Shown here one piece after another: positions 48,597 through 57,997 of a stretch of DNA of 64,000 bases (its first letter is position 1; each line of letters begins with the position of its first letter). The stretch comes from Microbacterium indicum DSM 19969 (lineage in GTDB: Bacteria > Actinomycetota > Actinomycetes > Actinomycetales > Microbacteriaceae). A model generated the notes under the pieces. That model made no database searches, had not been told where the DNA came from, and was given only the letters and a program-made list of their open reading frames with translations. The translations under genes and the position numbers were made by a program. The stretch spans positions 143,977 through 207,976 of the forward strand of contig NZ_AULR01000004.1 in the NCBI RefSeq assembly GCF_000422385.1, read 5' to 3'.

Positions 48597-50338
48597 CGCG
48601 CCTCCTCCGCGCCGAGCTGCGACTCGACGATCTCGCGGTACGTCTCGCTCGTCGCGAGGAGTTCGTCGTGGGTGCCGATGCCGGCGGGGCGGCCGTCGTC
48701 GAGGACGAGGATCCGGTCGGCGTCGGTGATCGTCGACACGCGCTGCGCGACGACGATCTTCGTGACCTCGGGGAGCTCGCGCCACAGCGCCTGGCGCAGC
48801 CGGGCGTCGGTCGTGAGGTCGAGGGCCGAGAACGAGTCGTCGAACACGAGGACGTCGGGCTGGTGCACGATCGCCCGCGCGATCGCGAGGCGCTGGCGCT
48901 GGCCGCCCGACACGTTGGTGCCGCCCTGCGAGATCCGCGAGTCGAGGCCCTCGGGCTTGTCGCGCACGAAGTCGGCGGCCTGCGCGATCTCGAGCGCGCG
49001 CCACAGCTCGTCGTCGGTCGCGTCCTCCCGCCCGAAGCGGAGGTTCGACGCGATCGTCCCCGAGAAGAGGAAGGGGCGCTGCGGGACGAGCCCGATGCCG
49101 CGCCACAGCTCGTCGAGGTCGGCCTCGCGCACGTCGACGCCCTGGACACGGACGGATCCGCCCGTGACGTCGAACAGGCGGGGGATGAGCGAGACGAGCG
49201 TCGTCTTGCCCGAGCCCGTCGACCCGATGATCGCGACGGTCTCGCCCGGATCGGCGCGCAGCGTGATGCCCGAGAGCACGGGCTGCTCGGCGCCCGGGTA
49301 GGTGAACTCGGCGTCGTCGAAGACGACCTCGCCGCGGCGGGGCATGTCGACGACGGGCGACGCGGCGCGGGCGAGCGACGAGTCGGTGTCGAGGACCTCG
49401 CCGATGCGGCCGGCCGACACGGCGGCGCGCGGGATCATGATCGCCATGAAGCTCGCCATCATCACGCCGCCGAGGATCTGGCCGACGTACTGCATGAAGG
49501 CGAAGATCGTGCCGATCTGGGTGTCGCCGGCGTTGACCGCGATGCCGCCGAACCACACGACGGCGACGATCGTGACGTTGAGCACGAGCATGACGAGCGG
49601 GAACAGCAGCACGAACATCGAGCCGACGTTGCGGCCGACCTGCATGATGTCGGTGTTGGCGGAGCGGAAGCGCTCCTCCTCGATCGGCTCGCGGACGAAC
49701 GCGCGCACGACGCGCACGCCCGAGAGCTGTTCGCGCATGACGCGGTTCACGGCGTCGAGCCGGGTCTGGTAGCGCCGGAAGAGCGGCACCATGCGCACGA
49801 TCACGAGCGCGGCGACGATCAGCAGGACGGGGATCGACACCGCCAGGATCCAGCTGAGCCCGATGTCCTGGCGCAGCGCCATGATGATGCCGCCGATCGC
49901 CATCATGGGCGCCATGACGAGCATCGTCGCGCTCATCATCGCGAGCATCTGCACCTGCTGCACGTCGTTCGTGTTGCGGGTGATGAGGGATCCCGCGCCG
50001 AACGACGAGACCTCGCGCTCGGAGAAGCCCGAGACGCGCGTGAAGATGTCGCGGCGCAGGTCGCGCCCGAGGCTCATGGCGGCGCGGGCGGCGCAGAAGG
50101 TCGCGACGATCGCGGCGACGATCTGGCCGAGCGCGACGAGCAGCATGACGCCGCCCGTGCGCACGATGTAGCCGATGTCGCCGACCGAGACGCCCTGGTC
50201 GATGATCTCGGCGTTGAGGGTGGGCAGATACAGCGCCGCGAGCGCGGACGCGAGCTGGAACACGAGGACGCCGACGAGCAGCCAGCGGTACCGCGCCAGG
50301 TAGCGGGTGAGGATCTTCCAGAGCACGGAAGAGAGCAA
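48593..50338 (-). CDS. Heterodimeric ABC exporter, first subunit (degenerate ATP site)
   Basis: 581 aa, six-helix membrane domain plus ATPase domain. Walker A GSTGSGKTT, signature VSGGQRQR, Walker B VLVFDDSFSALD: the catalytic Glu is Asp, as in degenerate subunits of heterodimeric exporters. I choose the TTG at 50338 because GGAGG lies 8 bases upstream; an in-frame ATG at 50356 without a ribosome site is the alternative. It is the first gene of a two-gene operon, divergent from the aminotransferase gene. Confidence 0.9.
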   Translation of the reverse strand: MLSSVLWKILTRYLARYRWLLVGVLVFQLASALAALYLPTLNAEIIDQGVSVGDIGYIVRTGGVMLLVALGQIVAAIVATFCAARAAMSLGRDLRRDIFTRVSGFSEREVSSFGAGSLITRNTNDVQQVQMLAMMSATMLVMAPMMAIGGIIMALRQDIGLSWILAVSIPVLLIVAALVIVRMVPLFRRYQTRLDAVNRVMREQLSGVRVVRAFVREPIEEERFRSANTDIMQVGRNVGSMFVLLFPLVMLVLNVTIVAVVWFGGIAVNAGDTQIGTIFAFMQYVGQILGGVMMASFMAIMIPRAAVSAGRIGEVLDTDSSLARAASPVVDMPRRGEVVFDDAEFTYPGAEQPVLSGITLRADPGETVAIIGSTGSGKTTLVSLIPRLFDVTGGSVRVQGVDVREADLDELWRGIGLVPQRPFLFSGTIASNLRFGREDATDDELWRALEIAQAADFVRDKPEGLDSRISQGGTNVSGGQRQRLAIARAIVHQPDVLVFDDSFSALDLTTDARLRQALWRELPEVTKIVVAQRVSTITDADRILVLDDGRPAGIGTHDELLATSETYREIVESQLGAEEAR

Positions 50339-50412
50339 AGCACGGACCTCCGACATGCGAAAGCGGATCGGCGCGAGATCAGACCGACGTATGACGGCGC
50401 GACAATGGATCC

Positions 50413-51522
50413 ATGACGATCGCGTTCCGAGAGGCCCACGACAGGATCCCCGCATTCGCGAGGGCCGACTTCCCGGAGGGCGCCGTCCGAGCCTGCTTCA
50501 ACGAGCCGCACTTCCCGCCGCTCGACGGCCTCGCCGAGGCGATCGCGGCCGAGATCCCGCACCTCAACGAGTACGGCGCTCCGCTCGAGGAGGCGCTCGG
50601 CGCGATCGCGCGCGCGCACCGACGCGAGCCCGACGAGGTCCTCCTCGGATCCGGATCCATGGACCTCATCCGCGCCCTCGTCGCGGCGGTGTGCGAGCCG
50701 GGCGACGAGGTGCTGTTCAGCTGGCTGACCTTCGAGGGCTACCTGCAGGCGTGCCACGCCGCGGCGGCGGTGCCCGTGACGGTGCCGACCGCCCCGGACG
50801 GCGGGCACGACGTCGACGCCCTCCTCGGCACGATCACGGATCGCACGCGGGTCGTCCTCGTCGCGAGCCCCAACAACCCGTCGGGCCGCGCCCTGACGCG
50901 CGAGCAGTTCGACCGCCTCGTCGCCGAGATGCCGCCGCACGTCGTCCTCGCGCTCGACGAGGCGTACAGCGAGTTCGCGTCGAGCCCCCGCGCCCGCTTC
51001 GGCGCCGACCTCTTCGGCGACGGCGACCCCGAGCTGCCGGACAACGTCGTGATCCTCCGCACCCTCTCGAAGGCCGTGGCCCTCGCGAGCCTGCGCGTCG
51101 GATACGCCCTCGCCTCGGCGGGGACGATCTCGGCGCTCGCGCGCCTGCGCACCCAGAACGGGGTCGACCGCCTCGCCGTCGCGGCGACGGCCCACGTCTT
51201 CTCGGAGAAGGGCCTCGAGCAGATCGAGGACCGCGTCGAGTGGACGAAGGCCGAGCGTCAGCGGATCGAGCGCACGCTGCGCGACCGCATGGAGAAGGCG
51301 GAGATCGACGGCCGCCCGCACATCGAGATCCCGCACTCCGACGGCAACTTCGTGTGGCTGCCCGTCGGCGAGCGGGCCGCCGAGCTGCGCGCGCACGTGC
51401 TCGAGGCCGCGGGCATCGTGATCCGCGCGTACCCGGGCGCGGGCGTGCGCTACACGGTCATCGAGGAGGAGCACAACAGCGCCTTCGTCGACGCCGTCAG
51501 CGACTGGGCGACGCGCGCCTGA
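50413..51522 (+). CDS. Histidinol-phosphate / aromatic aminotransferase (class I fold)
   Basis: 369 aa. Schiff-base Lys in RTLSKAVALASLRVGYA, ASPNNPSGRALT (Asn for the PLP ring) and LALDEAYSEFA (Asp). This is the HisC/Pat subgroup, which transfers amino groups between histidinol phosphate or aromatic amino acids and 2-oxoglutarate. No his genes are near, so the aromatic (Pat) role is more likely than a biosynthetic HisC. It converges on the carboxypeptidase gene with 9 bp between. Confidence 0.88.
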   Translation: MTIAFREAHDRIPAFARADFPEGAVRACFNEPHFPPLDGLAEAIAAEIPHLNEYGAPLEEALGAIARAHRREPDEVLLGSGSMDLIRALVAAVCEPGDEVLFSWLTFEGYLQACHAAAAVPVTVPTAPDGGHDVDALLGTITDRTRVVLVASPNNPSGRALTREQFDRLVAEMPPHVVLALDEAYSEFASSPRARFGADLFGDGDPELPDNVVILRTLSKAVALASLRVGYALASAGTISALARLRTQNGVDRLAVAATAHVFSEKGLEQIEDRVEWTKAERQRIERTLRDRMEKAEIDGRPHIEIPHSDGNFVWLPVGERAAELRAHVLEAAGIVIRAYPGAGVRYTVIEEEHNSAFVDAVSDWATRA

Positions 51523-51531
51523 GCCCCGGGC

Positions 51532-53415
51532 TCAGCTTCCCGAGGATCCCCCGACGCCGAGCAGCTCGAGCGGGTGCGTGAGGCGCCACTCGAGCGTGGG
51601 CCGCGGCAGGTCGCCGTCGAGCTTCAGGTCGACCGACTCCTCGCCCTCCGACGACGAGACCGTCGCGGTGCCGACCGAGAAGCCGTCGCCGTCGCCGACC
51701 TCGACGTCGTAGTCGGGGTCGATCGTCGCCTGCTCGCCGTCCCACAGGGGCAGCGACACGGATCCGTCGTTCACGACGCTCGCGCTCCCGCCCCACTCGG
51801 TGGTCGCGGTCGCGACGACGGTCCCGTCTGCGAGCGCCTCGACGGGCTGCAGAGCCTCGGTCAGGGAGTCGAGCAGGTCGCGCGACACGGTCTCGCGCGA
51901 CTCGGCGTCGGGCTGCCCCATGACGACGGCGTAGACGCGCGTCGGCTCGCCCGTGCCGGTGTCGACGTCCCTCGCGACCGACAGGTTGTAGTCGACGTTC
52001 CAGTAGGTGTCCAGCGTCCCCGTCTTGAGGCCGACGATGCCGTCCTCGCCCAGCAGGGGGTTCGAGTTCTCGATGGGCTCGTCGTTGCCCGGGATCTCGA
52101 CCTCCTGCGTGCCGACGATCTCGGCGAGCACGGGATCCGCCATCGCGAGCTTCGCGACCTCGATCATGTCGCTCGGCGTCGACTGGTTCGACGCGCTGAT
52201 CCCCGTTCCGTCGACGACGACGGTGTCGGTGAGGCCGTGCGCCGAGATCCAGGTGAGCGCCGACGTCACGTACGCGTCGCGGTCGTCGTCCCAGAGCTCG
52301 TCGATGAGCTTGTTGATGTAGTTGCCCGCCGACGCGAGGAGGATCCCGTCGAGCATCTCGCGGTAGGTGAGCTGCCCGCCGACGGGGACGTCGAGGTAGG
52401 TCTCGCCGGCCCAGCGCAGCGCGTCGGCCTCGTTCTGGTCGAGGTAGCCGAAGTCGTACGACGGGCCGTCCTCGCCGACCGCGAGCGGCTGGCGCTCGAG
52501 GAACACCTGCACCGTGATGAGCTTCGTGAGGCTCGCCATGGGGAGGGGCGTCTGGTCGTCGCTCGACGTGAGGGTTCCGTCGATGCCCTCGACCGCGACG
52601 GCCGCCTCGCCGTCCTGCGGCCACGGCAGGTCGAGCGCCGCGCCGGCGGGGGCGTCGAGCTGCGCCGCCGTGACGGTCGCCTGCACGTTGTCGAGCGGGA
52701 ACACGGCGAAGGTCACGACGTACGCGACCGCGAGGACGATCGCGGTGATGATCGGGGCGAAGACGGCTCCGACCCAGCGGCGCCGGCGGCGCGGGACGAG
52801 ATCCTGTGCGTAGCCCACGATGGGGGTCTGGCCCGTGCCCACGTTCTCGGCGGTCAGCCAGGCGAGTGCCCGCTCCGTCTCGTTCGCGCCGTCCTTCGGG
52901 ACGTAGTGCGTGCGGACGGTGGGGTGGTTCGGGTCGCTCACGGGCGTGGGGTCCTCGGCGTCATCGGGGGCCGCATCGGCCGGCGGGGTGGGGGCGGGAT
53001 CCGCCGCGGGAGCGGGCTCGGGGTCGGCGGGCTCGGGGGACGGATCCGCCTCGGGGTCGGGGGCGGTCTCGGCCTCTGCACCGGCCTCGGCGACGGGCGT
53101 CGGGGCCGCCGGGGGCGCGTCGGGCGCGGCCGCCTCGGCGTCGCCGGCCGTCGCCGCGCCGAGCTTCTGCTGGAGCTCCTCGTGGCTCGTGCTCGTGCGG
53201 CGGCGGAATCCCGCGAACATCTCGGCGAAGAGCCGCACCGAATCGGTCTGCGGCTGGGGTCCGTCGACGAAGGGCTCGGCCGCGGGCGCCGGATCCTCGT
53301 CGTCGGGGATCGACGCGAAGATCCCCGTGATCGTGGGCACGGGCTCGGTCGGCACAGGCTTCTCCGGCTCGCGCTCCTCGCCGGCCGGCACCTCGGTCCC
53401 CTCGTCAGTGCTCAC
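51532..53415 (-). CDS. D-alanyl-D-alanine carboxypeptidase (S11) with long cytoplasmic tail
   Basis: 627 aa. The penicillin-binding motifs are SLTK (Ser near residue 294), SAGN (near 360) and KTG (near 463). A single membrane helix (about residues 216-238) after RRRRRW puts the enzyme outside. The first about 205 residues inside the cell are unusual: Ala/Pro/Glu/Asp-rich and low in complexity, with one ordered-looking stretch near residues 55-95 (QTDSVRLFAEMFAGFRRR). It trims peptidoglycan pentapeptides. The tail may connect it to cytoplasmic division or regulatory proteins, which is inference. ATG start has no strong ribosome site visible. Confidence 0.9.
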   Translation of the reverse strand: MSTDEGTEVPAGEEREPEKPVPTEPVPTITGIFASIPDDEDPAPAAEPFVDGPQPQTDSVRLFAEMFAGFRRRTSTSHEELQQKLGAATAGDAEAAAPDAPPAAPTPVAEAGAEAETAPDPEADPSPEPADPEPAPAADPAPTPPADAAPDDAEDPTPVSDPNHPTVRTHYVPKDGANETERALAWLTAENVGTGQTPIVGYAQDLVPRRRRRWVGAVFAPIITAIVLAVAYVVTFAVFPLDNVQATVTAAQLDAPAGAALDLPWPQDGEAAVAVEGIDGTLTSSDDQTPLPMASLTKLITVQVFLERQPLAVGEDGPSYDFGYLDQNEADALRWAGETYLDVPVGGQLTYREMLDGILLASAGNYINKLIDELWDDDRDAYVTSALTWISAHGLTDTVVVDGTGISASNQSTPSDMIEVAKLAMADPVLAEIVGTQEVEIPGNDEPIENSNPLLGEDGIVGLKTGTLDTYWNVDYNLSVARDVDTGTGEPTRVYAVVMGQPDAESRETVSRDLLDSLTEALQPVEALADGTVVATATTEWGGSASVVNDGSVSLPLWDGEQATIDPDYDVEVGDGDGFSVGTATVSSSEGEESVDLKLDGDLPRPTLEWRLTHPLELLGVGGSSGS

Positions 53416-53502
53416 GCGGAAAACCTACCTGGTCGACCCCGCGGATCCGCGCAGAACAGTTTCACGATCCGGTGACGACCGGCCTAGGATCGGTCCTACC
53501 CA

Positions 53503-53590
53503 CCACGGGAGTCCGAGAAAGCCGGGCTGAGAGGGCGCGAGCCGCGCGCCGACCGTCGAACCTGATCCGGATCATGCCGGCGCAGGAAGA
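53503..53590 (+). promoter_or_regulatory. TPP riboswitch (THI element)
   Basis: The conserved parts of the thiamin pyrophosphate aptamer are present in order: CGGGAGTCC, GGGCTGAGAGGG, CGACCGTCGAACCTGATCCGG and ATCATGCCGGCGCAGGAAG. It lies 12-99 bases upstream of ykoE. The ribosome site (GAGGAG) directly follows the aptamer, so TPP binding most likely hides it and lowers translation. It directly supports a thiamin-related role of the next three genes. Confidence 0.95.
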
Positions 53591-53601
53591 GGAGAAGAAG
53601 C

Positions 53602-54222
53602 ATGTCTGCATCCGTGCGCGCCGAGAGCGCGCCCTTCGCGATCCGAGCCCGCTGGCGCGTGGTCGACATCGTCATCGCGAGCGTCGTCGCCGTCGCGAGC
53701 TCGGTGATATTCCTGGTCTGGAACGTCGCCTACCAGGTGCCGAGCGACCTGCTCGGGGCGCTGCTCCCGGGCGTCGGCGGCCTGCTGGCCGGCCCGTGGC
53801 TCATCGCGGGAGTGCTCGGCGGGCTCATCGTCCGCAAGCCGGGCGCCGCGCTCTACACCGAGACCGTCGCGGCCGTGATCTCGGCCCTCGTCGGCAACCA
53901 GTGGGGTCCTCTGACGATCGTGTCGGGCCTCGCCCAGGGGATCGGCGTCGAGATCGTGCTCGCGATCTTCCTCTACCGGCGCTTCGGCTGGGTCGTCGCG
54001 ATGCTCGCGGGCGCGGGCGCGGGGCTCGCGGGCGGCATCAACGACCGCATCAACTGGTACCAGGGCGCCGACGCGGCGTTCACGACGATCTACATCGCCT
54101 CGACGACGATCTCGGGCGCCGTGATCGCGGGCCTCGGCGGCTGGGCGATCGTGCGGGGCCTCGCGGCGACGGGCGCGCTCAGCCGCTTCGCCGCTGGCCG
54201 CGCCGCGAACCGCCGCGTGTGA
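53602..54222 (+). CDS. ykoE: ECF transporter substrate-binding subunit YkoE (thiamin/HMP)
   Basis: 206 aa, about six membrane helices, starting with VVDIVIASVVAVASSVIFLVW (about residues 22-42). It matches the YkoE family of ECF S-components that import the thiamin pyrimidine part HMP (or thiamin). GGINDRINWYQGADAAFTTIYI is a YkoE segment. GAGGAG precedes the ATG. Control by the riboswitch is direct. Overlaps ykoD by GTGA. Confidence 0.92.
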   Translation: MSASVRAESAPFAIRARWRVVDIVIASVVAVASSVIFLVWNVAYQVPSDLLGALLPGVGGLLAGPWLIAGVLGGLIVRKPGAALYTETVAAVISALVGNQWGPLTIVSGLAQGIGVEIVLAIFLYRRFGWVVAMLAGAGAGLAGGINDRINWYQGADAAFTTIYIASTTISGAVIAGLGGWAIVRGLAATGALSRFAAGRAANRRV

Positions 54223-55613
54223 GCGCGCGCGTCGAGGCGCGCGGCTGGGGCTGGCGCTACGCGACCCGCCTCGCGTGGGCGGCACGCGGCGTCGACCTCG
54301 CCGTCGCGCCGGGCGAGCGCGTGCAGCTCACGGGGCTGTCGGGGTCCGGCAAGTCGACGCTGCTCCACGCCCTCGCGGGGGTCCTCGGATCCGACGACGA
54401 GGGCGAGCAGGAGGGATCCCTCGAGATCGACGGATCCGCCCCCCTCGCCGCGCGCGGCGCGACGGGGCTCGTGCTGCAGGATCCCGACACGCAGGCCGTC
54501 ATGGCTCGGATCGGCGACGACGTCGCCTTCGGTTGCGAGAACCTCGGCGTCCCTCGGGACGAGATCTGGCCGCGCGTGCGCGAGGCGCTCGACCTCGTGG
54601 GGCTCGACCTGCCGCTCGACCACTCGACGAGCGCGCTGTCCGGCGGGCAGAAGCAGCGGCTCGCCCTCGCCGGCGCGCTCGCGATGCGGCCGGGCCTGCT
54701 GCTGCTCGACGAGCCGACCGCGAACCTCGACCCCGCGGGGACCGAGGAGGTCGTCGCGTCGGTCGCGCGGGTGCTCGACGCGACGGGCGCGACCCTCATC
54801 GTCGTCGAGCACGGCGACGTGTGGCGCGGCGTCGCGACGCGGCGGATCCGGCTCGGCCCGGCCGCCCGCAGGACGACGGCGGAACCCGCCGCCGGGGGCC
54901 CGGATTCCGGCGTGTCGGGGCCTTCCGCCGCGGATCCGCCGTACTCGTGCGGCGGGGAGCCGCTGCTCACGGCGCGTGCGCTCGTCGTGGGCCGCCGCGG
55001 GGTCGCCGTCGCCGGGCCGATCGACCTCGACGTCCGCGCGGGCGCGGTGCTCGGGGTCACGGGGCGCAACGGTGCAGGGAAGTCGACGCTCGGGCGCACC
55101 CTCGCGGGGCTGCTCCCGAGCGTGGCGGGCGAGGTCGCGGCGTCCGACGCGCTGCGCGACGGCGCGAAACCGGATCCCGCCGGGTGGTCGTCGCGCCAGC
55201 TCCTCACCCGCATCGGCACGGTCCTGCAGTCGCCGGATCACCAGCTCCTCGCCCGCACGGTGCGGGCCGAGCTCGAAGTCGGCCCGCGCGCCCTCCGGCT
55301 GCCCGAGGACGAGATCCGCGCCCGCGGCGACGAGCTGCTCGAGCGGCTGCACCTCGCGCACCTCCAGGCGGCCAACCCCCACACGCTCTCGGGCGGCGAG
55401 AAGCGGCGGCTCACGGTCGCGGCGATGCTCGCGACCCGCCCGCGCGTCTGCGTCCTCGACGAGCCGACCTTCGGGCAGGATCCCGAGACCTGGCGCGAGA
55501 TGGTCGGGATCATCCGCGGCCTCGTCACGGGGGAGGATCCGGTCGCGGTCGTCGCGATCACGCACGACAGGCCGCTCCTCGCGGCGGTCGGGGCGCGGGA
55601 GGTCGCGCTGTGA
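54219..55613 (+). CDS. ykoD: ECF transporter duplicated ATPase YkoD
   Basis: 464 aa with two ATPase domains in one chain. First: GLSGSGKST, signature LSGGQKQR, Walker B LLLLDEPTANLD. Second: GRNGAGKST, signature LSGGEKRR, Walker B VCVLDEPTFGQD. A Pro/Ala/Gly-rich linker of about 40 residues joins them. It drives import by YkoE through the coupling subunit YkoC. GTG start. Confidence 0.92.
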   Translation: MSARVEARGWGWRYATRLAWAARGVDLAVAPGERVQLTGLSGSGKSTLLHALAGVLGSDDEGEQEGSLEIDGSAPLAARGATGLVLQDPDTQAVMARIGDDVAFGCENLGVPRDEIWPRVREALDLVGLDLPLDHSTSALSGGQKQRLALAGALAMRPGLLLLDEPTANLDPAGTEEVVASVARVLDATGATLIVVEHGDVWRGVATRRIRLGPAARRTTAEPAAGGPDSGVSGPSAADPPYSCGGEPLLTARALVVGRRGVAVAGPIDLDVRAGAVLGVTGRNGAGKSTLGRTLAGLLPSVAGEVAASDALRDGAKPDPAGWSSRQLLTRIGTVLQSPDHQLLARTVRAELEVGPRALRLPEDEIRARGDELLERLHLAHLQAANPHTLSGGEKRRLTVAAMLATRPRVCVLDEPTFGQDPETWREMVGIIRGLVTGEDPVAVVAITHDRPLLAAVGAREVAL

Positions 55614-56401
55614 GCGCCGACATCCTGCCCGCCGTGCGGCTGCGCGGCCCGCTCGCGCGCGTCAACCCGCTCGCCCGCCTCGCCTGCGCCCTGCTCCTCG
55701 CGCTTCCGCTGATCGCCTCGCTCGACGTCGTGTCGGGGATCGTCGCCCTCGCGCTCGAGGTCCCGCTGATCCTCGCGTGCCGGATCCCGTGGCGCACCTT
55801 CTGGCTGCGCACCTCGCCGATCTGGATCGCGGCCCCGCTCGGCGGCATCACGATCGCTCTCTACGGGCAGACGTCGGGCACGGTCCACGTCGAGTGGCTG
55901 CTCGTGCGCGTGAGCGACGGATCCCTCTTGCTCGCGGCCGCGACGGTGCTGCGCATGCTCGCGATCGCGCTGCCGGGGGTCGTTCTCTTCATCGGCGTCG
56001 ACCCGACCGACCTCGCCGACGGCCTCGCCCAGCGCGCGCGGCTGCCGGCCCGCTTCGTCCTCGGCGCGCTGGGCGGCCTGCGGATGGCGGGCCTCCTCGT
56101 GGGCGACTGGCGCGAGCTCGAGACCGCCCGGCGCGCCCGCGGCGTCGCCGATGAGGGCCGGGTGCGCCGCTTCGTCGGCATGGCGTTCGCGCTCGTGGTG
56201 CTCGCGATCCGCCGCGGATCCGCCCTCGCGACCGCGATGGAGGCGAAGGCCTTCGGATCCGCGCGGCGCCGCACGTGGGCGCGCGAGAGCCCGTGGGGCC
56301 GGCGCGAGTGGGCGCTCGCGGCGTGCGGCCCGGCGATCAGCGCGGTCGCGCTCGCCGCGGCGGTGTGGGCGGGAGCGTTCAACCCGATCTTCGGGGAATG
56401 A
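55610..56401 (+). CDS. ykoC: ECF transporter coupling subunit YkoC (EcfT)
   Basis: 263 aa with about five membrane helices. Two Ala-Arg-Gly-like coupling motifs fit the EcfT helices: ETARRARGVADEG near residue 180 and a partial MEAKAFGSARRR near 215. The start is a GTG that overlaps ykoD. Completes the ykoEDC unit. No thi biosynthesis gene follows. Confidence 0.9.
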   Translation: MSADILPAVRLRGPLARVNPLARLACALLLALPLIASLDVVSGIVALALEVPLILACRIPWRTFWLRTSPIWIAAPLGGITIALYGQTSGTVHVEWLLVRVSDGSLLLAAATVLRMLAIALPGVVLFIGVDPTDLADGLAQRARLPARFVLGALGGLRMAGLLVGDWRELETARRARGVADEGRVRRFVGMAFALVVLAIRRGSALATAMEAKAFGSARRRTWARESPWGRREWALAACGPAISAVALAAAVWAGAFNPIFGE

Positions 56402-56408
56402 TGGGGTC

Positions 56409-57347
56409 ATGCTCATCGACATCGGAGTCCGTGACGCCTCACCCGCCGCCGTCGTCGAGACGGCCCGCCGCGCCGAAGCCGACGGCTTCGACGGCATCCA
56501 GGTGGCCGAGCTCGCCCACGATCCCCTCATGGCCTGCGCCCTCGCCGGCGCCGCGACGGAGCGGATCCACACCGCCACCTCGATCGCCGTCGCCTTCGCC
56601 CGCAGCCCCATGACGGTCGCCTACGCGGCCAACGACGCGCAGCTCGCGGCGCGCGGCCGCTTCGCGCTGGGCCTCGGATCCCAGGTCCGGCCGCACATCG
56701 AGAAGCGCTTCTCGATGCCGTGGACCGCCCCGGCTCCGCGCATGCGCGAGTTCATCGCCGCCCTCCGCGCGATCTGGGAGTCGTGGTGCACGGGCGAGAG
56801 GCTGAACGTGCGCGGCGAGCACTACACGCACACGCTCATGACGCCGATGTTCAGCCCCGGCGCGATCCCCTACGGCCCGCCGCCCGTCTGGCTCGCCGCC
56901 GTCGGCCCCGCGATGACGCGCCTCGCGGGCGAGGCGGCCGACGGCTTCATCGCCCACGCGTTCACGACGCCCGAGTACCTGCGCGAGGTCAGCCTCCCCG
57001 CCCTCGCCGAGGGGCGGGAGCGCGGCGGCCGCGGTGAGACCGACGTCATCGTCACGCCGTTCGTCGTCGAGCCGGGGGATCCGGCGAGCGAGGCCGAGGT
57101 GCGCTCGCAGATCGCGTTCTACGGATCAACCCCGTCCTATCGCCCCGTGCTCGAGCTGCACGGCTGGGAGGGCGTCGCCGACGCGCTCCACGCCGCGAGC
57201 CGCCGCGGCGAGTGGGACACGATGGGCGGCCTCGTCACCGACGACATGCTCGGGGCCTTCGCGGTCTCGGCGGGCGGGGCAGAGCTGCGCGGGGCCCTCG
57301 AGGCGCGCTTCGGCGCGATCGCCACGCGTGTCAGCGTCGCCGTCTGA
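56409..57347 (+). CDS. LLM-class F420-dependent oxidoreductase (TIGR03617-like)
   Basis: 312 aa. Luciferase-like barrel with AEADGFDGIQVAELAHDP, RFALGLGSQVRPHIEKRFSMPW and WLAAVGPAMTRLAGEAADGF. The RPHIEKRF segment is characteristic for the TIGR03617 group. Probably uses F420. It starts 7 bp after ykoC but has no thiamin link. Second F420-type LLM gene of the right half. Confidence 0.87.
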   Translation: MLIDIGVRDASPAAVVETARRAEADGFDGIQVAELAHDPLMACALAGAATERIHTATSIAVAFARSPMTVAYAANDAQLAARGRFALGLGSQVRPHIEKRFSMPWTAPAPRMREFIAALRAIWESWCTGERLNVRGEHYTHTLMTPMFSPGAIPYGPPPVWLAAVGPAMTRLAGEAADGFIAHAFTTPEYLREVSLPALAEGRERGGRGETDVIVTPFVVEPGDPASEAEVRSQIAFYGSTPSYRPVLELHGWEGVADALHAASRRGEWDTMGGLVTDDMLGAFAVSAGGAELRGALEARFGAIATRVSVAV

Positions 57348-57359
57348 TAGGAATTTCAT

Positions 57360-57809
57360 ATGAGCGCCCTCAGCATCCGCCGCATCGCCGGCGCCGCAGC
57401 AGTCCTCGCCCTGGTCCCCGCCGCGCTCGCGGCGTGCTCGGGCGGGCAGAGCGTCGAGGAGGCGTGCGGCCTGATCCAGGACGAGGCGACGTCGGTCAGC
57501 TCCGAGCTGTCGTCGGCCATGACCTCGGCGCTCGACGGCTCGGGCGAGAACCCGCTCGCCGCCGCCAACGAGCGCATGCAGGCGGTCGGCGAGCAGGTCA
57601 CGAACGAGGAGGTCAAGGCCGAGTTCGACACCGTGCTCACGGCCTTCGACGCCGCGACGGGCGTGTTCGGCCAGCTCGCCGACCTAGACCCGACCGACAC
57701 CGAGGCGATGGCCGACCTCGAGTCGGCGACGGGCGACCTCCAGAACCTCGGCGAGGACCTGACGACGGCGGGCGCGAGCCTGCAGGAGCTCTGCGGCTTC
57801 ACCCTCTGA
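57360..57809 (+). CDS. Small secreted lipoprotein of unknown function
   Basis: 149 aa. Lipoprotein signal with lipobox LAAC (Cys26). The mature part is mainly helical, with one Cys near each end (EEACGL and LQELCGF) that may form a disulfide, and a Ser/Asp-rich middle. Similar small four-helix lipoproteins are common in Microbacteriaceae. AGGAA lies just before the ATG. A strong hairpin follows the stop. Confidence 0.8.
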   Translation: MSALSIRRIAGAAAVLALVPAALAACSGGQSVEEACGLIQDEATSVSSELSSAMTSALDGSGENPLAAANERMQAVGEQVTNEEVKAEFDTVLTAFDAATGVFGQLADLDPTDTEAMADLESATGDLQNLGEDLTTAGASLQELCGFTL

Positions 57810-57819
57810 CCCGGGTCTC

Positions 57820-57856
57820 GAGACGGCGGTTCCCCTCCCCGGGGAGCCGCCGTCTC
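57820..57856 (+). terminator. Hairpin terminator after the lipoprotein gene
   Basis: Arms GAGACGGCGG (57820-57829) and CCGCCGTCTC (57847-57856), extended by six more pairs, one of them a T-G wobble, around a 5-base loop. It begins 11 bp after the stop. No T-run follows. Confidence 0.65.
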
Positions 57857-57997
57857 CCGTGTCCGGGGTGCGCCGCGGGAAGCTGGAAGCCCGCGCGGGG
57901 GCGGTGATATATGCTCGCCCGGAACCAGGTACCGGGGGGGTCCTGCTCATCGCACCACGCACGGGCCGTCCGCGCGCGCCCCGAGGTGGAGGCGACG

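Noticed and set aside
50413..51522. Naming the aminotransferase hisC
   Set aside because: No his operon nearby, and the Pat subgroup cannot be separated from HisC by eye.
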